Assembly (NCBI GenBank): GCA_934635225.1
Contig: CAKTYZ010000006.1
Coordinates: 62,001 to 126,000 of the forward strand
DNA: 64,000 bases
Origin: an uncultured Kiritimatiellota bacterium
GTDB taxonomy: Bacteria > Verrucomicrobiota > Kiritimatiellia > RFP12 > UBA1067
Direction: 5' to 3'
A program made the position numbers and the translations under genes. Below the pieces are notes generated by a model that saw only the letters and a program-made list of their open reading frames with translations, had not been told where the DNA came from and made no database searches. Of the stretch, positions 48,919 through 56,069 are shown piece after piece (the first letter of the stretch is position 1; every line of letters starts with the position of its first letter).

Positions 48919-49566
48919 CTACCGCATCAACAGGGTCAAGCCCTGGCGTGGAACGCGGAAAGTCGCCGTCAGGCGCTCCACCCCGTCGAAATGCTCCAAC
49001 GCGTAAATGCCGCCGGGCAGATCCGCCGCCACGTGCGGGCGGCGGACGCCCCAAGCGTAATCGCCCTCCGCCGCGTCGGGCATCGTGACAGGTCCCCCAT
49101 TAATCGTGATCTCGGGCCGTGTCGCCCCCTTCGACCAAAAGGACGAATAGCGCAGCGGTTCGACTTCTCGCGCCTTGCGCACCTCGCCTGTACGGGAATC
49201 CAGCGCGAATTCGCCCGTCGCGACAGCCTCCACGTTCGGGTCGCCGTCACAGACGAGGAAGATTCTCTCGTAGGATGCGCCCGCCATCTCCAGCACAAGA
49301 CGAAGAACCTTGCAATGCGACACGGTCGGCACCGTCAGCGTCGTCCGTGCGCCCTCGGTCAGGACCTCCGGCGCCGCGCCCGTCATCGTGAAGACGACTC
49401 CGCCCTCCGCCCATGCGGCATCGCGAACGACAGGGATCGTCTCGCCGCTCCGAATCGCCATGTTCGCAAAGGCATTGTCGAGGGCAAACTCCGCCGTCGT
49501 CTCAACCGAATCCGCCGAAACGGAAGCGACCGCCACGACCAGGCACAGGAAGAACAGCCGTTTCAT
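48919..49566 (-). CDS. Secreted hypothetical protein
   Basis: 215 residues with signal peptide MKRLFFLCLVVAVASVSADS. Beta-rich; contains GDPNVEAVATGEFALDSRTGEVRKA and a C-terminal FRVPRQGLTLLMR. No family recognised. GGGGAG lies 6 nt before the ATG, inside the end of the upstream FGE-fold gene, so the two genes are coupled and probably act together at the envelope. Confidence 0.65.
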   Translation of the reverse strand: MKRLFFLCLVVAVASVSADSVETTAEFALDNAFANMAIRSGETIPVVRDAAWAEGGVVFTMTGAAPEVLTEGARTTLTVPTVSHCKVLRLVLEMAGASYERIFLVCDGDPNVEAVATGEFALDSRTGEVRKAREVEPLRYSSFWSKGATRPEITINGGPVTMPDAAEGDYAWGVRRPHVAADLPGGIYALEHFDGVERLTATFRVPRQGLTLLMR

Positions 49567-49569
49567 CGC

Positions 49570-50922
49570 TTACTCCCCAACCGTGCAGACCAGGCGAAAG
49601 CCCGTGTGCGCATTCGCGCCGTCGCCATAGCCCAGATAGTACGAACGTCGTGGCGCGGCACACTCCTTGGCGATTGAGGTGAAGTCACCGCCGCGCCGAA
49701 CCTGATAATCGCGATTCTGATAGGTGAAGAAGCCCGGATCGATCCAGCAGTCACTGTCCGCGTCATAGCCTTCAAGCGAGGAGAAGTCGCCGCCAAACCA
49801 ATAGTCGCGGCACATCTCGCTCACATTGCCGTGCATGTCATAGAGGCCAAAGGCGTTGGGCTGGAACATCCCCACGGTCCTCGTGCCGTTCTTCGCGTCC
49901 GCGTCGCGCGGCGGTTTCTCCGCGTTCACGAAGCCGCCGTTGTAGCGGAACCGCCCCAGCTTCTCAAGGTTGGCGTCTCCCCAACCGTCATTCGTGTAGG
50001 TTCCGCCGTTGTTCCATGGCGTTTCCGTCCCCGCGCGGCAGGCATGCTCCCATTCGGCCTCGGTCGGCAACCGAAGCTTATGACCCGAACGCTGGTAGAG
50101 GCGGTTCAGCGGCGTCCCTTCCTTGTTGAAGGCGCCGATCTGCGTGTTCGCGAGAAGGTTCTCGACCGGGCGCGTCGCCCAGCAGACCTCGTTCGTGAAG
50201 TAAGAGGGGCGTTCGCCCGTCAAGAGCTCATACTGGCGTTGCGTGACTTCGTAGATGCCCACATAGAAGTCGTGGGTGATCTTCGCCTTCATGAGCGGCA
50301 GGTCCGCCCCTCCGCGATTCACTTCATCCGCCGCGCTGCCGAGCAGGAAGTAGTCCTTGCCGCCCGAAATCGCCTTCCATTCGTCGGAAGTCGTCGCCGG
50401 CACGCGGCGCAGGACGAGATACTCGGTCTTGTCCGCGCCGGCCGCCATGCCGAGCGGCATCGTGGGCAGGAAATGGACGGGATAGCGATCCGCCGCCGTC
50501 GCCGCCGGCCCCTTGCGCAGGTCAACGACCATGTAGCGGCTGTTCTCCGCGTCGGGATAGTCCGTCGTCGCGGCAATCTTGAACGACACGCGGTCGATGA
50601 CCTGACGCGGCAAGTCGCTGTCGGTGTCCCACGTCGTGCGGTAAGAGCCGTTCGTCACCGCAAAGACGTTTGTCGCCGAGCCGTCGAAGGTCTGCGCGAG
50701 AAGGTTCGTCGCCGGGCTCACCGTGTTGTCCACCGCCGTGAACGTGAGGATTGCCGGCTTCTCGGGCCGCGTCGAGGCCACGGTGAAGTCAATGTCGACC
50801 TTGCCGTTCCACGGATACCGCTGACGAATCGAGGTGATCTCGACGCCCAGGTAATCGTCTGCGAAAAGTCCGCCGCAGCAAAGCGCGGCAAACAGCAGGG
50901 CACTCATCTTCGTTGTTCTCAT
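49570..50922 (-). CDS. Secreted protein with C-terminal FGE/SUMF1 (formylglycine-generating enzyme-like) domain
   Basis: 450 residues, signal peptide MRTTKMSALLFAALCCGGLFA, AAAGGA ribosome site. Residues 22-185 form a beta-sandwich-like region (YPWNGKVDIDFTVAS...SRYMVVDLRKG). Residues about 200-448 are an FGE-sulfatase-type fold: DFYVGIYEVTQRQYELLTG, KLRLPTEAEWEHACRAGTETPWN, NAFGLYDMHGNVSEMCRDYW, QVRRGGDFTSIAKECAAPRRSYY, TGFRLVCTV. Many such PVC proteins are not formylglycine-generating but surface-binding; the paired active-site cysteines of true FGE are not evident. No sulfatase is nearby. It is first of a two-gene unit. Confidence 0.8.
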   Translation of the reverse strand: MRTTKMSALLFAALCCGGLFADDYLGVEITSIRQRYPWNGKVDIDFTVASTRPEKPAILTFTAVDNTVSPATNLLAQTFDGSATNVFAVTNGSYRTTWDTDSDLPRQVIDRVSFKIAATTDYPDAENSRYMVVDLRKGPAATAADRYPVHFLPTMPLGMAAGADKTEYLVLRRVPATTSDEWKAISGGKDYFLLGSAADEVNRGGADLPLMKAKITHDFYVGIYEVTQRQYELLTGERPSYFTNEVCWATRPVENLLANTQIGAFNKEGTPLNRLYQRSGHKLRLPTEAEWEHACRAGTETPWNNGGTYTNDGWGDANLEKLGRFRYNGGFVNAEKPPRDADAKNGTRTVGMFQPNAFGLYDMHGNVSEMCRDYWFGGDFSSLEGYDADSDCWIDPGFFTYQNRDYQVRRGGDFTSIAKECAAPRRSYYLGYGDGANAHTGFRLVCTVGE

Positions 50923-50959
50923 CGTTGTTCCTTTCGGTTGATGTGAAAAGAGAAAGCCG

Positions 50960-52681
50960 TCATTCCTTCAGCGACATCCAAGACTCGACGTGATGCACGG
51001 CGGTTCCGCACCCGGCGGGAAGGCCTTTCCGCGCCAGTTCCGCGCGAACGCGCTGAAGCTCGGTCGCCATCTTGGCCTTGCCGTCCTTCTGATAGGAGAC
51101 GAAGGGCTCTTCGTCCGTCCGCCCCGTTTCGGCTCCCAACAGGACGCGGCACGGACGCGACGCGGCCAAGGCGAGTTCCTCCTTGCTGATGTCCAGCATG
51201 GCCGTCGCCGTATCGCGATAGGACATGATGCAGATCCCGTCCGCCGAATCCATCACCAGCTCCAGCAACGAGGCCGCGGCGCGATTCCCCCGGACGACCC
51301 GGATTCCGTCCAGCCAGAACGGAACGTCCCACTCCAGCTTCTCGCCCGCGCGCTGAACGAGCGCACGAACGCGCAGGACAAAGTCGGCGTACAGTTGCCA
51401 AAGCCGCGCTTTCTCCAGCGTCCGGTTCTGATACGGCTCCACGTCCAGATGAAGCGCCGTGAAGCGCGCATCCGCCGGCGCCGTCCTCTGATGGCGGCGG
51501 AAATGCGCAAACGTCTCGTCAAAGCCGAGATTCCCGGGCATGATCCACGAGACGTCGCCCGCCAAGTAGGCGACGCGCAGGCCATGCGCCCGTGCGTCGC
51601 GGATGAAACGGACAAGCGCCTCGGTCGACGCCTCCCGTGAAACGCAGAGATAGACCTCCGTCACGCCCTGCCGCCGCAAGAACCGGAGACGCGGCTTCGC
51701 CTCGTCGGGATCGACGGCCTTCGCGCAGTCCCACCACCACGCGCCCGACGCCAGACCCGACGGCGACGCGTCGGGCAGCGAGACCGCCACCGAATAGGCG
51801 ACCCGCCGCGCGACGTTCGTGTCAAGCGAGACGGCATGGGAATCCGTCACGACCGCCCCCGTCGCCGCGTCAAAGTGGCATAGCGTCGTGGAGCCTCCGC
51901 CGTCCATGTTCATGGCGGAGGTGCAGCCCAGCGCACGCAGGATCTCGCCCAGCTCACGGCAAGTCGCGCCAACGGAACGGTCCGGCTGGCGGCCGTCAAC
52001 CGTCAGCCAGTAGAGCCACTGCCGATCAGCCGACAGGCCGAAGGCGGTTCGCGGATGACGTGCGCCGCCCGGCGGATCGACAGGATTGCCGCGCGCGTCA
52101 AGAAGAAGCGAAAAGCCCGAAGCCGCCGTCGTGACGGACTTCAGCAAGGCGTCGTCGATGCGGTTCGTGATCAACACCGTGCCGTCACGGCAGACGGCGA
52201 AGACCGCCGGATAGCCCTCGCGTTCGAGAACGCGCCCGCCCGAGACGCACGTGCCCGTCAGATGCGCATAGCGGTTCGTGCTGGGGAACGGCGTCCACGG
52301 CGTCGTGTTGACGGCCGCAACGGCGTTGATCCCCTTCTTGTGGCGAAGCTCCGAAAGGAAGTCACGCACGGTCTCCGTCCGCGTCGAGACGGTCTGCGGA
52401 TACCCCGGAATCGGCTCGCCCAGCCGCGCGTCCGGCTCCGTGGCGTGGAAGCGCAAGCCCGGCGTCGAAAGGTCTATCCGCAAGACTTCGCCCACGAGAC
52501 GCGGCTCGGCGATCTTGAAGTGCGCCAAGCGGACGCCGTGCGCAATCTCCTGCGCGTGCGCCCAGTCAACGGAAGGCGCCAGATCGGCGGACGCGACGCA
52601 CGGCAGAATCGCAACCGCGCATCCTGCAAGCACGAACGCCCAGCGGTTCGGGAACCGCCCGCGCCTCTCACGACTTTTCAT
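50960..52681 (-). CDS. Secreted phosphodiester glycosidase (NAGPA) domain fused to a TIM-barrel-like domain
   Basis: 573 residues from MKSRERRGRF with signal segment WAFVLAGCAVAILPCVASA. Residues about 40-310 match the NAGPA/phosphodiester glycosidase fold: NAVAAVNTTPWT, GFSLLLDARGNPV, PRTAFGLSADRQWLYWLTVDGRQ, SAMNMDGGGSTTL. Residues about 320-570 look like a glycosidase-type barrel (WWWDCAKAV, VTEVYLCVSREAS, FTALHLDVEPYQNRTL with a possible acid residue, WDVPFWLDG, DGICIMSYRDTATAM). It would remove phosphodiester-linked sugars, for instance from teichoic-type polymers or exopolysaccharide. GGAGG ribosome site; TTGGTATAAT promoter about 23 nt upstream. Confidence 0.8.
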   Translation of the reverse strand: MKSRERRGRFPNRWAFVLAGCAVAILPCVASADLAPSVDWAHAQEIAHGVRLAHFKIAEPRLVGEVLRIDLSTPGLRFHATEPDARLGEPIPGYPQTVSTRTETVRDFLSELRHKKGINAVAAVNTTPWTPFPSTNRYAHLTGTCVSGGRVLEREGYPAVFAVCRDGTVLITNRIDDALLKSVTTAASGFSLLLDARGNPVDPPGGARHPRTAFGLSADRQWLYWLTVDGRQPDRSVGATCRELGEILRALGCTSAMNMDGGGSTTLCHFDAATGAVVTDSHAVSLDTNVARRVAYSVAVSLPDASPSGLASGAWWWDCAKAVDPDEAKPRLRFLRRQGVTEVYLCVSREASTEALVRFIRDARAHGLRVAYLAGDVSWIMPGNLGFDETFAHFRRHQRTAPADARFTALHLDVEPYQNRTLEKARLWQLYADFVLRVRALVQRAGEKLEWDVPFWLDGIRVVRGNRAAASLLELVMDSADGICIMSYRDTATAMLDISKEELALAASRPCRVLLGAETGRTDEEPFVSYQKDGKAKMATELQRVRAELARKGLPAGCGTAVHHVESWMSLKE

Positions 52682-52704
52682 GCCTAACCACACCTCCGGC
52701 GCAA

Positions 52705-52710
52705 ATTATA
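52705..52710 (-). promoter_or_regulatory. -10 box upstream of the NAGPA-domain gene
   Basis: Minus strand AATTGGTATAATTTGCG, 23 nt before the ATG, with GGAGG between: an ordinary short leader. Confidence 0.55.
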
Positions 52711-52771
52711 CCAATTCCCGCCGGAAGCCGTCAAATCAGCGGAAATGTCCACCCTTATCCCAAAATGGTAA

Positions 52772-52784
52772 TGTCTAACGGGTC
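52772..52784. repeat. 13-bp target-site duplication, left copy
   Basis: TGTCTAACGGGTC, identical to 55608-55620, immediately outside the ends of the element at 52785-55607. The left copy is joined upstream to CCCAAAATGGTAA and the right copy downstream to AGCAAAGAAG; together they rebuild the uninterrupted sequence seen in the homologous copy at 12358-12395. Confidence 0.75.
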
Positions 52785-54276
52785 GGTTTCTTGTCAAACT
52801 CAATGCGACCAGTGTAGTCGCATCCACTCGTTCCCAAGCGGGGGGATGCGACCGGTGGCATTGAGTTGTTCCCAACGGGGAAGGGGGCGCCGCCAAGGAC
52901 AGGGGGATTCACCTCTTCCCCCTGTCGCATTTACTTTTAGAAAGGGCTTCTCCATACTTGCATGCCCTTGCGCCCGCACGGTGCGGGGGCAATCAGAAAA
53001 AGGAGACAACAAGATGAAGAAGCCAAGGTTGACCGACGCGGACCGGCTCGCGATAGAGACCGGCCTCAGATCTGGAAAGACAGTATACTGCATCGCGAAG
53101 GAGCTGTCACGCCCCGTCACGACGGTCACGCGGGAGATCAGGGCCCGCGCGGTCGAGTCCGACAAGGGCGCGGCCTACCGCGTCACCAACAGGTGCGCGT
53201 TCAGGATGGAGTGCGGGAGGCGCGGGGTCTGCGCCCACTGCCTCTACGACGGGAGGCGCCAGTGCAAGTTCTGCCGCCAGTGCAACTCGCACTGCCCCGC
53301 GTTCGTGGAGCAGAGGTGCGGGAGGCTGGAGAAGCCCCCGTTCGTCTGCAACGGATGCGCAGAGGAGCGCAGATGCGTCCTGAGGAAGCGCTACTACCTC
53401 CACGCGAAGGCGCAGGAGTCCTACGAGACCATCCTCTCCGAGTCCCGCACCGGCGCGAACATCACCGAGGGCGAGCTGCTCCTGTGCGACAGGACGCTCA
53501 GGGACCTCACGGACAGGGGGCAGTCCATACACGCGGCCATGGTCAACAACCCCGACCGGTTCACGTTCTCGCTCAAGACCGCCTACCGCTACGTCAACGG
53601 CGGGCTGCTCTCGACGAAGCGGCACAACCTGCCGAGGGCCTGCATGGTCAAGCCCCGCAGGGGCAAGGGGGTGGAGCACAGGGTGGACAAGACGTGCCGC
53701 GTCGGACGGACGTGGGACGACTACCTGAAGTTCGTCGCGGAGCATCCCGGCGTGCGCGTCGTCGAGATGGACACCGTGGAGGGCGCCAGGGGCGGGAAGG
53801 CCCTTCTGACGCTCATCTTCAACCCGTTCAACTTCATGTTGGCGTTCCTCGTCGACGCGAAGACGAGCGAATGCGTGCTGGGGGTGTTCGCGGCCATCGT
53901 CGCCGCCCTCTTCGGGATATCCCGCATAGCGGCGAACGACGTCACGCTCAAGCCGTCGCTGCTGGGCATCGAGGTCAAGGTCAGGGAGAGCGTCTCGCGG
54001 AAGGACTGCGAAACGCCGGCGAAGAGGTAGCGGACAGGCATAGGCACACCTCCTGAACGGGCGGTGGCGACCAGTCGCATCTACCTGTTCCGAAAAAACA
54101 CGGTGCGCCTGGGTTAGGGGAACTCTGCCCGGAAACGGCCTCGCGGCGGGCAGAACCGACTCCCGGACGGCGCGGGAGACGGTCTTGGGAACAACTCAAT
54201 GCACATTCGGAACAACTCAATGCGACCATGTGCCGTCAAGGCACAGATTTAGTCGCATTTACTCTGACAAGTCACC
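52785..54276 (+). mobile_element. IS30-like insertion sequence, probably transposition-defective
   Basis: 1492 bp with terminal inverted repeats (GGTTTCTTGTCA... and ...TGACAAGTCACC). Subterminal words of ACTCAATGC recur at 52798 and, as inverted or direct copies with AACA before them, at 52858-52872, 54188-54202 and 54209-54223; these could be transposase-binding sites. The transposase gene lacks its 3' catalytic part. The 250-bp stretch 54277-54528 to the right holds no gene. Confidence 0.75.
53014..54030 (+). pseudogene. IS30-family transposase, C-terminally truncated
   Basis: 338 residues from MKKPRLTDADRLAIE with AAAAGGAGA upstream. N-terminal HTH (LRSGKTVYCIAKELSRPVTTVTREI), then a Cys-rich zinc region (CGRRGVCAHC, CKFCRQCNSHC, CNGCAEERRC), then ESYETILSESRTGANITEGEL and the start of the DDE domain: VVEMDTVEGARGGKALLTLIF supplies the first Asp. 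The expected second Asp (TDNG-type motif) and the Glu are absent; after about residue 295 the sequence becomes unrelated (SLLGIEVKVRESVSRKDCE). An internal deletion most likely removed the catalytic end, so movement would need a transposase in trans. Confidence 0.75.
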
Positions 54277-54528
54277 CATGCTGATCGGGGAAGGGAAGCG
54301 AGGTTTTAGGTTCCAGGGGCCTAGGAGTTGGGGATTGGGATTTTGGGATTTTTTTGGGGATGAGGGTTGGGGGCGCGTTCCTGCGTGTCTGGAGAAGGTC
54401 GCAATTCATTGCGACCTTCGTCTACTGCTCGTTGTCGGCCGCAGGCCGTTCTGTGTGTTCCGTGGTAGATTCTCAACCTCTGTCCTACATGCGATAGGCC
54501 CAGTACATGACGTGGCGAGAAGAAGACC

Positions 54529-55248
54529 TCAGCCGCCGCATCTGCCACACGGGCGACCTTCCGTCTTCGTACAGGGATAGCCTCGTGTCTTGCGGTAATT
54601 CTCGCAACGTGTATTATGCCGTGCGCCCGAATTTGTCGAGAGCCAATATCCCGTTTCGGGCCGATCCTCGTTGACGGGCGCTGCGGTGCGTTGGGAGATG
54701 GGACCACGCCCGGCGAAATACTCCCTGCGCTCAGAGGGAGGCGTCGTCTCGTCCTCGAATGACGCTCCCACCTGTGTCCGTTGTACGGAGGCCGACCCGC
54801 TCGAAACCGTCTTCTTGACCCATCCGCCCGAACGATGTCCCGATTTGTCGGGATGCGTCCAATGGACAAGGCCCCCTTTCGCGTTGGCGATGAATTCTCC
54901 CCTGAACGAAACATCGTCGCCAATGCTCACATCTTCCAGACGGGGCCATTCGTCAATGTTGTTCACGATGAGTACCGTCCGTCCATCTCCATCCGCGACG
55001 ATGAATCGCTGATGGCACGGCGGAACGAGATCGTCCGGCAGAATCCGCGTAATGCGACCAGTCCCCGTCACCCATGTCCTGTCCTTGAACGTGGCGAACG
55101 AACAACCCACGGTCTGGGTCGGTGTGTCTCCATGAGGACTGCGCTGGTGTGGTGCTGCCTCAAGAGGCATCCCCAGGAGACTCCCAATCAAGAGCCAAAT
55201 GGCTCCACGCCGCATGGCGTTCCCCAGCGTCTGCATGACCTGTTTCAT
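54529..55248 (-). CDS. Secreted DUF3465-like protein with C-terminal Cys/His motif
   Basis: 239 residues from MKQVMQTLG (MKKEGRTMKQ seven codons upstream has an equally good AGAAGG site). Signal segment RRGAIWLLIGSLLGMPLEA. Residues about 35-140 resemble DUF3465, a small OB-like secreted domain (GCSFATFKDRTWVTGTGRITRILPDD, CHQRFIVADGDGRTVLIVNNID, VSFRGEFIANAKGGLVHWTHPD). The tail, ETGYWLSTNSGARHNTRC...CTKTEGRPCGRCGG, has the spaced Cys/His pattern seen at the ends of several small secreted bacterial proteins. It lies between the two IS-type ends and is the only cargo gene of the composite element. A TATGGTATACT box is near 55497. Confidence 0.7.
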   Translation of the reverse strand: MKQVMQTLGNAMRRGAIWLLIGSLLGMPLEAAPHQRSPHGDTPTQTVGCSFATFKDRTWVTGTGRITRILPDDLVPPCHQRFIVADGDGRTVLIVNNIDEWPRLEDVSIGDDVSFRGEFIANAKGGLVHWTHPDKSGHRSGGWVKKTVSSGSASVQRTQVGASFEDETTPPSERREYFAGRGPISQRTAAPVNEDRPETGYWLSTNSGARHNTRCENYRKTRGYPCTKTEGRPCGRCGG

Positions 55249-55550
55249 TGTTCTGCCTTCTTTCTTCATTGCTCTACCTTCTTTCCGCCACACACAAATC
55301 TCCGCCGTCTGTGTTTCACCAAAGGTACTTGCAGAACTCGGACGCGACAAGCGCATCCCCCCGCATCTTCGAAAAAACCTGGACACAACAAGCATGCCCC
55401 TCCCATATTTTCGAGGAACCGCAAAGATTCGCCCTTTTCGGGAGGAACGAACTCTATCCCGCCCGCAATCGCACAGTTCTGCAAGTACCTCTCCAGTATA
55501 CCATAAATAGTATACGCCGTGTTGGCGAAGATCGGGAAGGCGAAGATCCT
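55249..55550. other. 302-bp non-coding stretch between the cargo gene and the mini-element
   Basis: No gene seen. It includes a pair of GTATAC words 8 bp apart (55498-55503 and 55512-55517); the left one, with TATGG before it on the minus strand, is a candidate promoter for the DUF3465 gene. Confidence 0.4.
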
Positions 55551-55607
55551 TGTTTCTTGTCAAACTCAATGCGACCAGTGTAGTCGCATTTACTCTGACA
55601 AGTCACC
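55551..55607. mobile_element. 57-bp mini-element made of the joined IS ends (MITE-like)
   Basis: It equals the first about 38 bp of the IS at 52785 (GTTTCTTGTCAAACTC...TAGTCGCAT) joined directly to the last 18 bp (TTACTCTGACAAGTCACC). The join lies at TAGTCGCAT, a 9-bp word present at both 52815-52823 and 54250-54258 in the long copy. The result is a near-perfect long hairpin. It forms the right end of the composite element. Confidence 0.8.
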
Positions 55608-55620
55608 TGTCTAACGGGTC
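55608..55620. repeat. 13-bp target-site duplication, right copy
   Basis: TGTCTAACGGGTC, directly after TCACC of the mini-element; identical to 52772-52784. Confidence 0.75.
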
Positions 55621-55720
55621 AGCAAAGAAGAGAGGAAGGCCAGGGGGGCAACCAAAGAAGAAAAGCGAACAACGCCACCCCATAGATGCCGGGGACGCCC
55701 TGGAACGGATGCGTCAACCG

Positions 55721-55812
55721 ATGCGGATGGATGAGCCACCCCTATGCGGATGGATGAGGTACCCCCATGCGGATGGAAGGGGCATCTCCATGCGGATGGA
55801 AAAGCCATCCTC
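55721..55812. repeat. Four 23-bp tandem repeats (core ATGCGGATGG)
   Basis: Units at 55721, 55744, 55767 and 55790, each exactly 23 bp, beginning ATGCGGATGGA and ending in a C-rich half. The period equals that of the array at 12425, and both arrays follow the same AT-hook 5' coding segment. As 23 is not a multiple of 3, each unit gained or lost changes the reading frame. Confidence 0.9.
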
Positions 55813-56069
55813 ATGGCAACCATAATTTTTGAATTTCTTTTTTGTGAATTTCGACGCAAAGCTCCGCAGACGCTGCGGCATGGCAGCGCGAGTTCAGGCG
55901 CGGGGCGACCTCGCCCATCGTCAGGCGCTGGCAGCTCGAGGACTGGATCAACTCAATCCACAGGGAATCGCTCAACGGAGAGACCGCATATGCTTACGAT
56001 TCACGTCTGGCCAAAGTGGCTTGAGGAGTTTTTGCTGACCCACTCCCTTTACAAGTCACCCCCCTCTCC

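Larger units (their letters stand above)
52785..55607. mobile_element. Composite IS30-like element with DUF3465 cargo
   Basis: The unit starts with GGTTTCTTGTCA and ends with TGACAAGTCACC, imperfect inverted repeats extending about 25 bp to the shared TGCGAC word, and is flanked by a 13-bp direct duplication. Inside are a long IS30-like copy (52785-54276), a secreted-protein gene (54529-55248) and a 57-bp mini-copy of the IS ends (55551-55607). Neither internal copy is flanked by its own duplication; only the outermost ends are, which argues that the whole 2.8 kb moved as one unit into an AT-hook gene. Confidence 0.65.
55608..56024 (+). pseudogene. AT-hook DNA-binding gene, interrupted and frame-shifted
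   Basis: Before the insertion the gene would begin at ATG 52765 (MVMSNGS) and resume here with AKKRGRPGGQPKKKSEQRHP, an AT-hook core (GRP between basic residues). The frame then enters four 23-bp tandem repeats and stops at 55825. A different frame reopens after the repeats and encodes ADAAAWQREFRRGATSPIVRRW, then QLEDWINSIHRESLNGETA and ends SRLAKVA at 56022-56024. The C-terminal part looks like a genuine small-domain protein end. The repeat array and the insertion have both broken it. Confidence 0.6.

Noticed and set aside
49570..50922. A genuine formylglycine-generating enzyme for sulfatases
   Set aside because: The FGE fold is clear but the two active-site cysteines are not evident and no sulfatase gene is in the window, so only the fold is claimed.
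55721..55812. Possible CRISPR array
   Set aside because: The four units are contiguous 23-bp tandem copies with no distinct spacers, and no cas genes lie nearby. The same holds for 12425-12517.
56025..56062. A third, degenerate IS end (ACAAGTCACC near 56053-56062) and an inverted GGTCAGCAAA word
   Set aside because: Only about ten bases match the right terminus and the rest of the inverted repeat is absent; could be chance.
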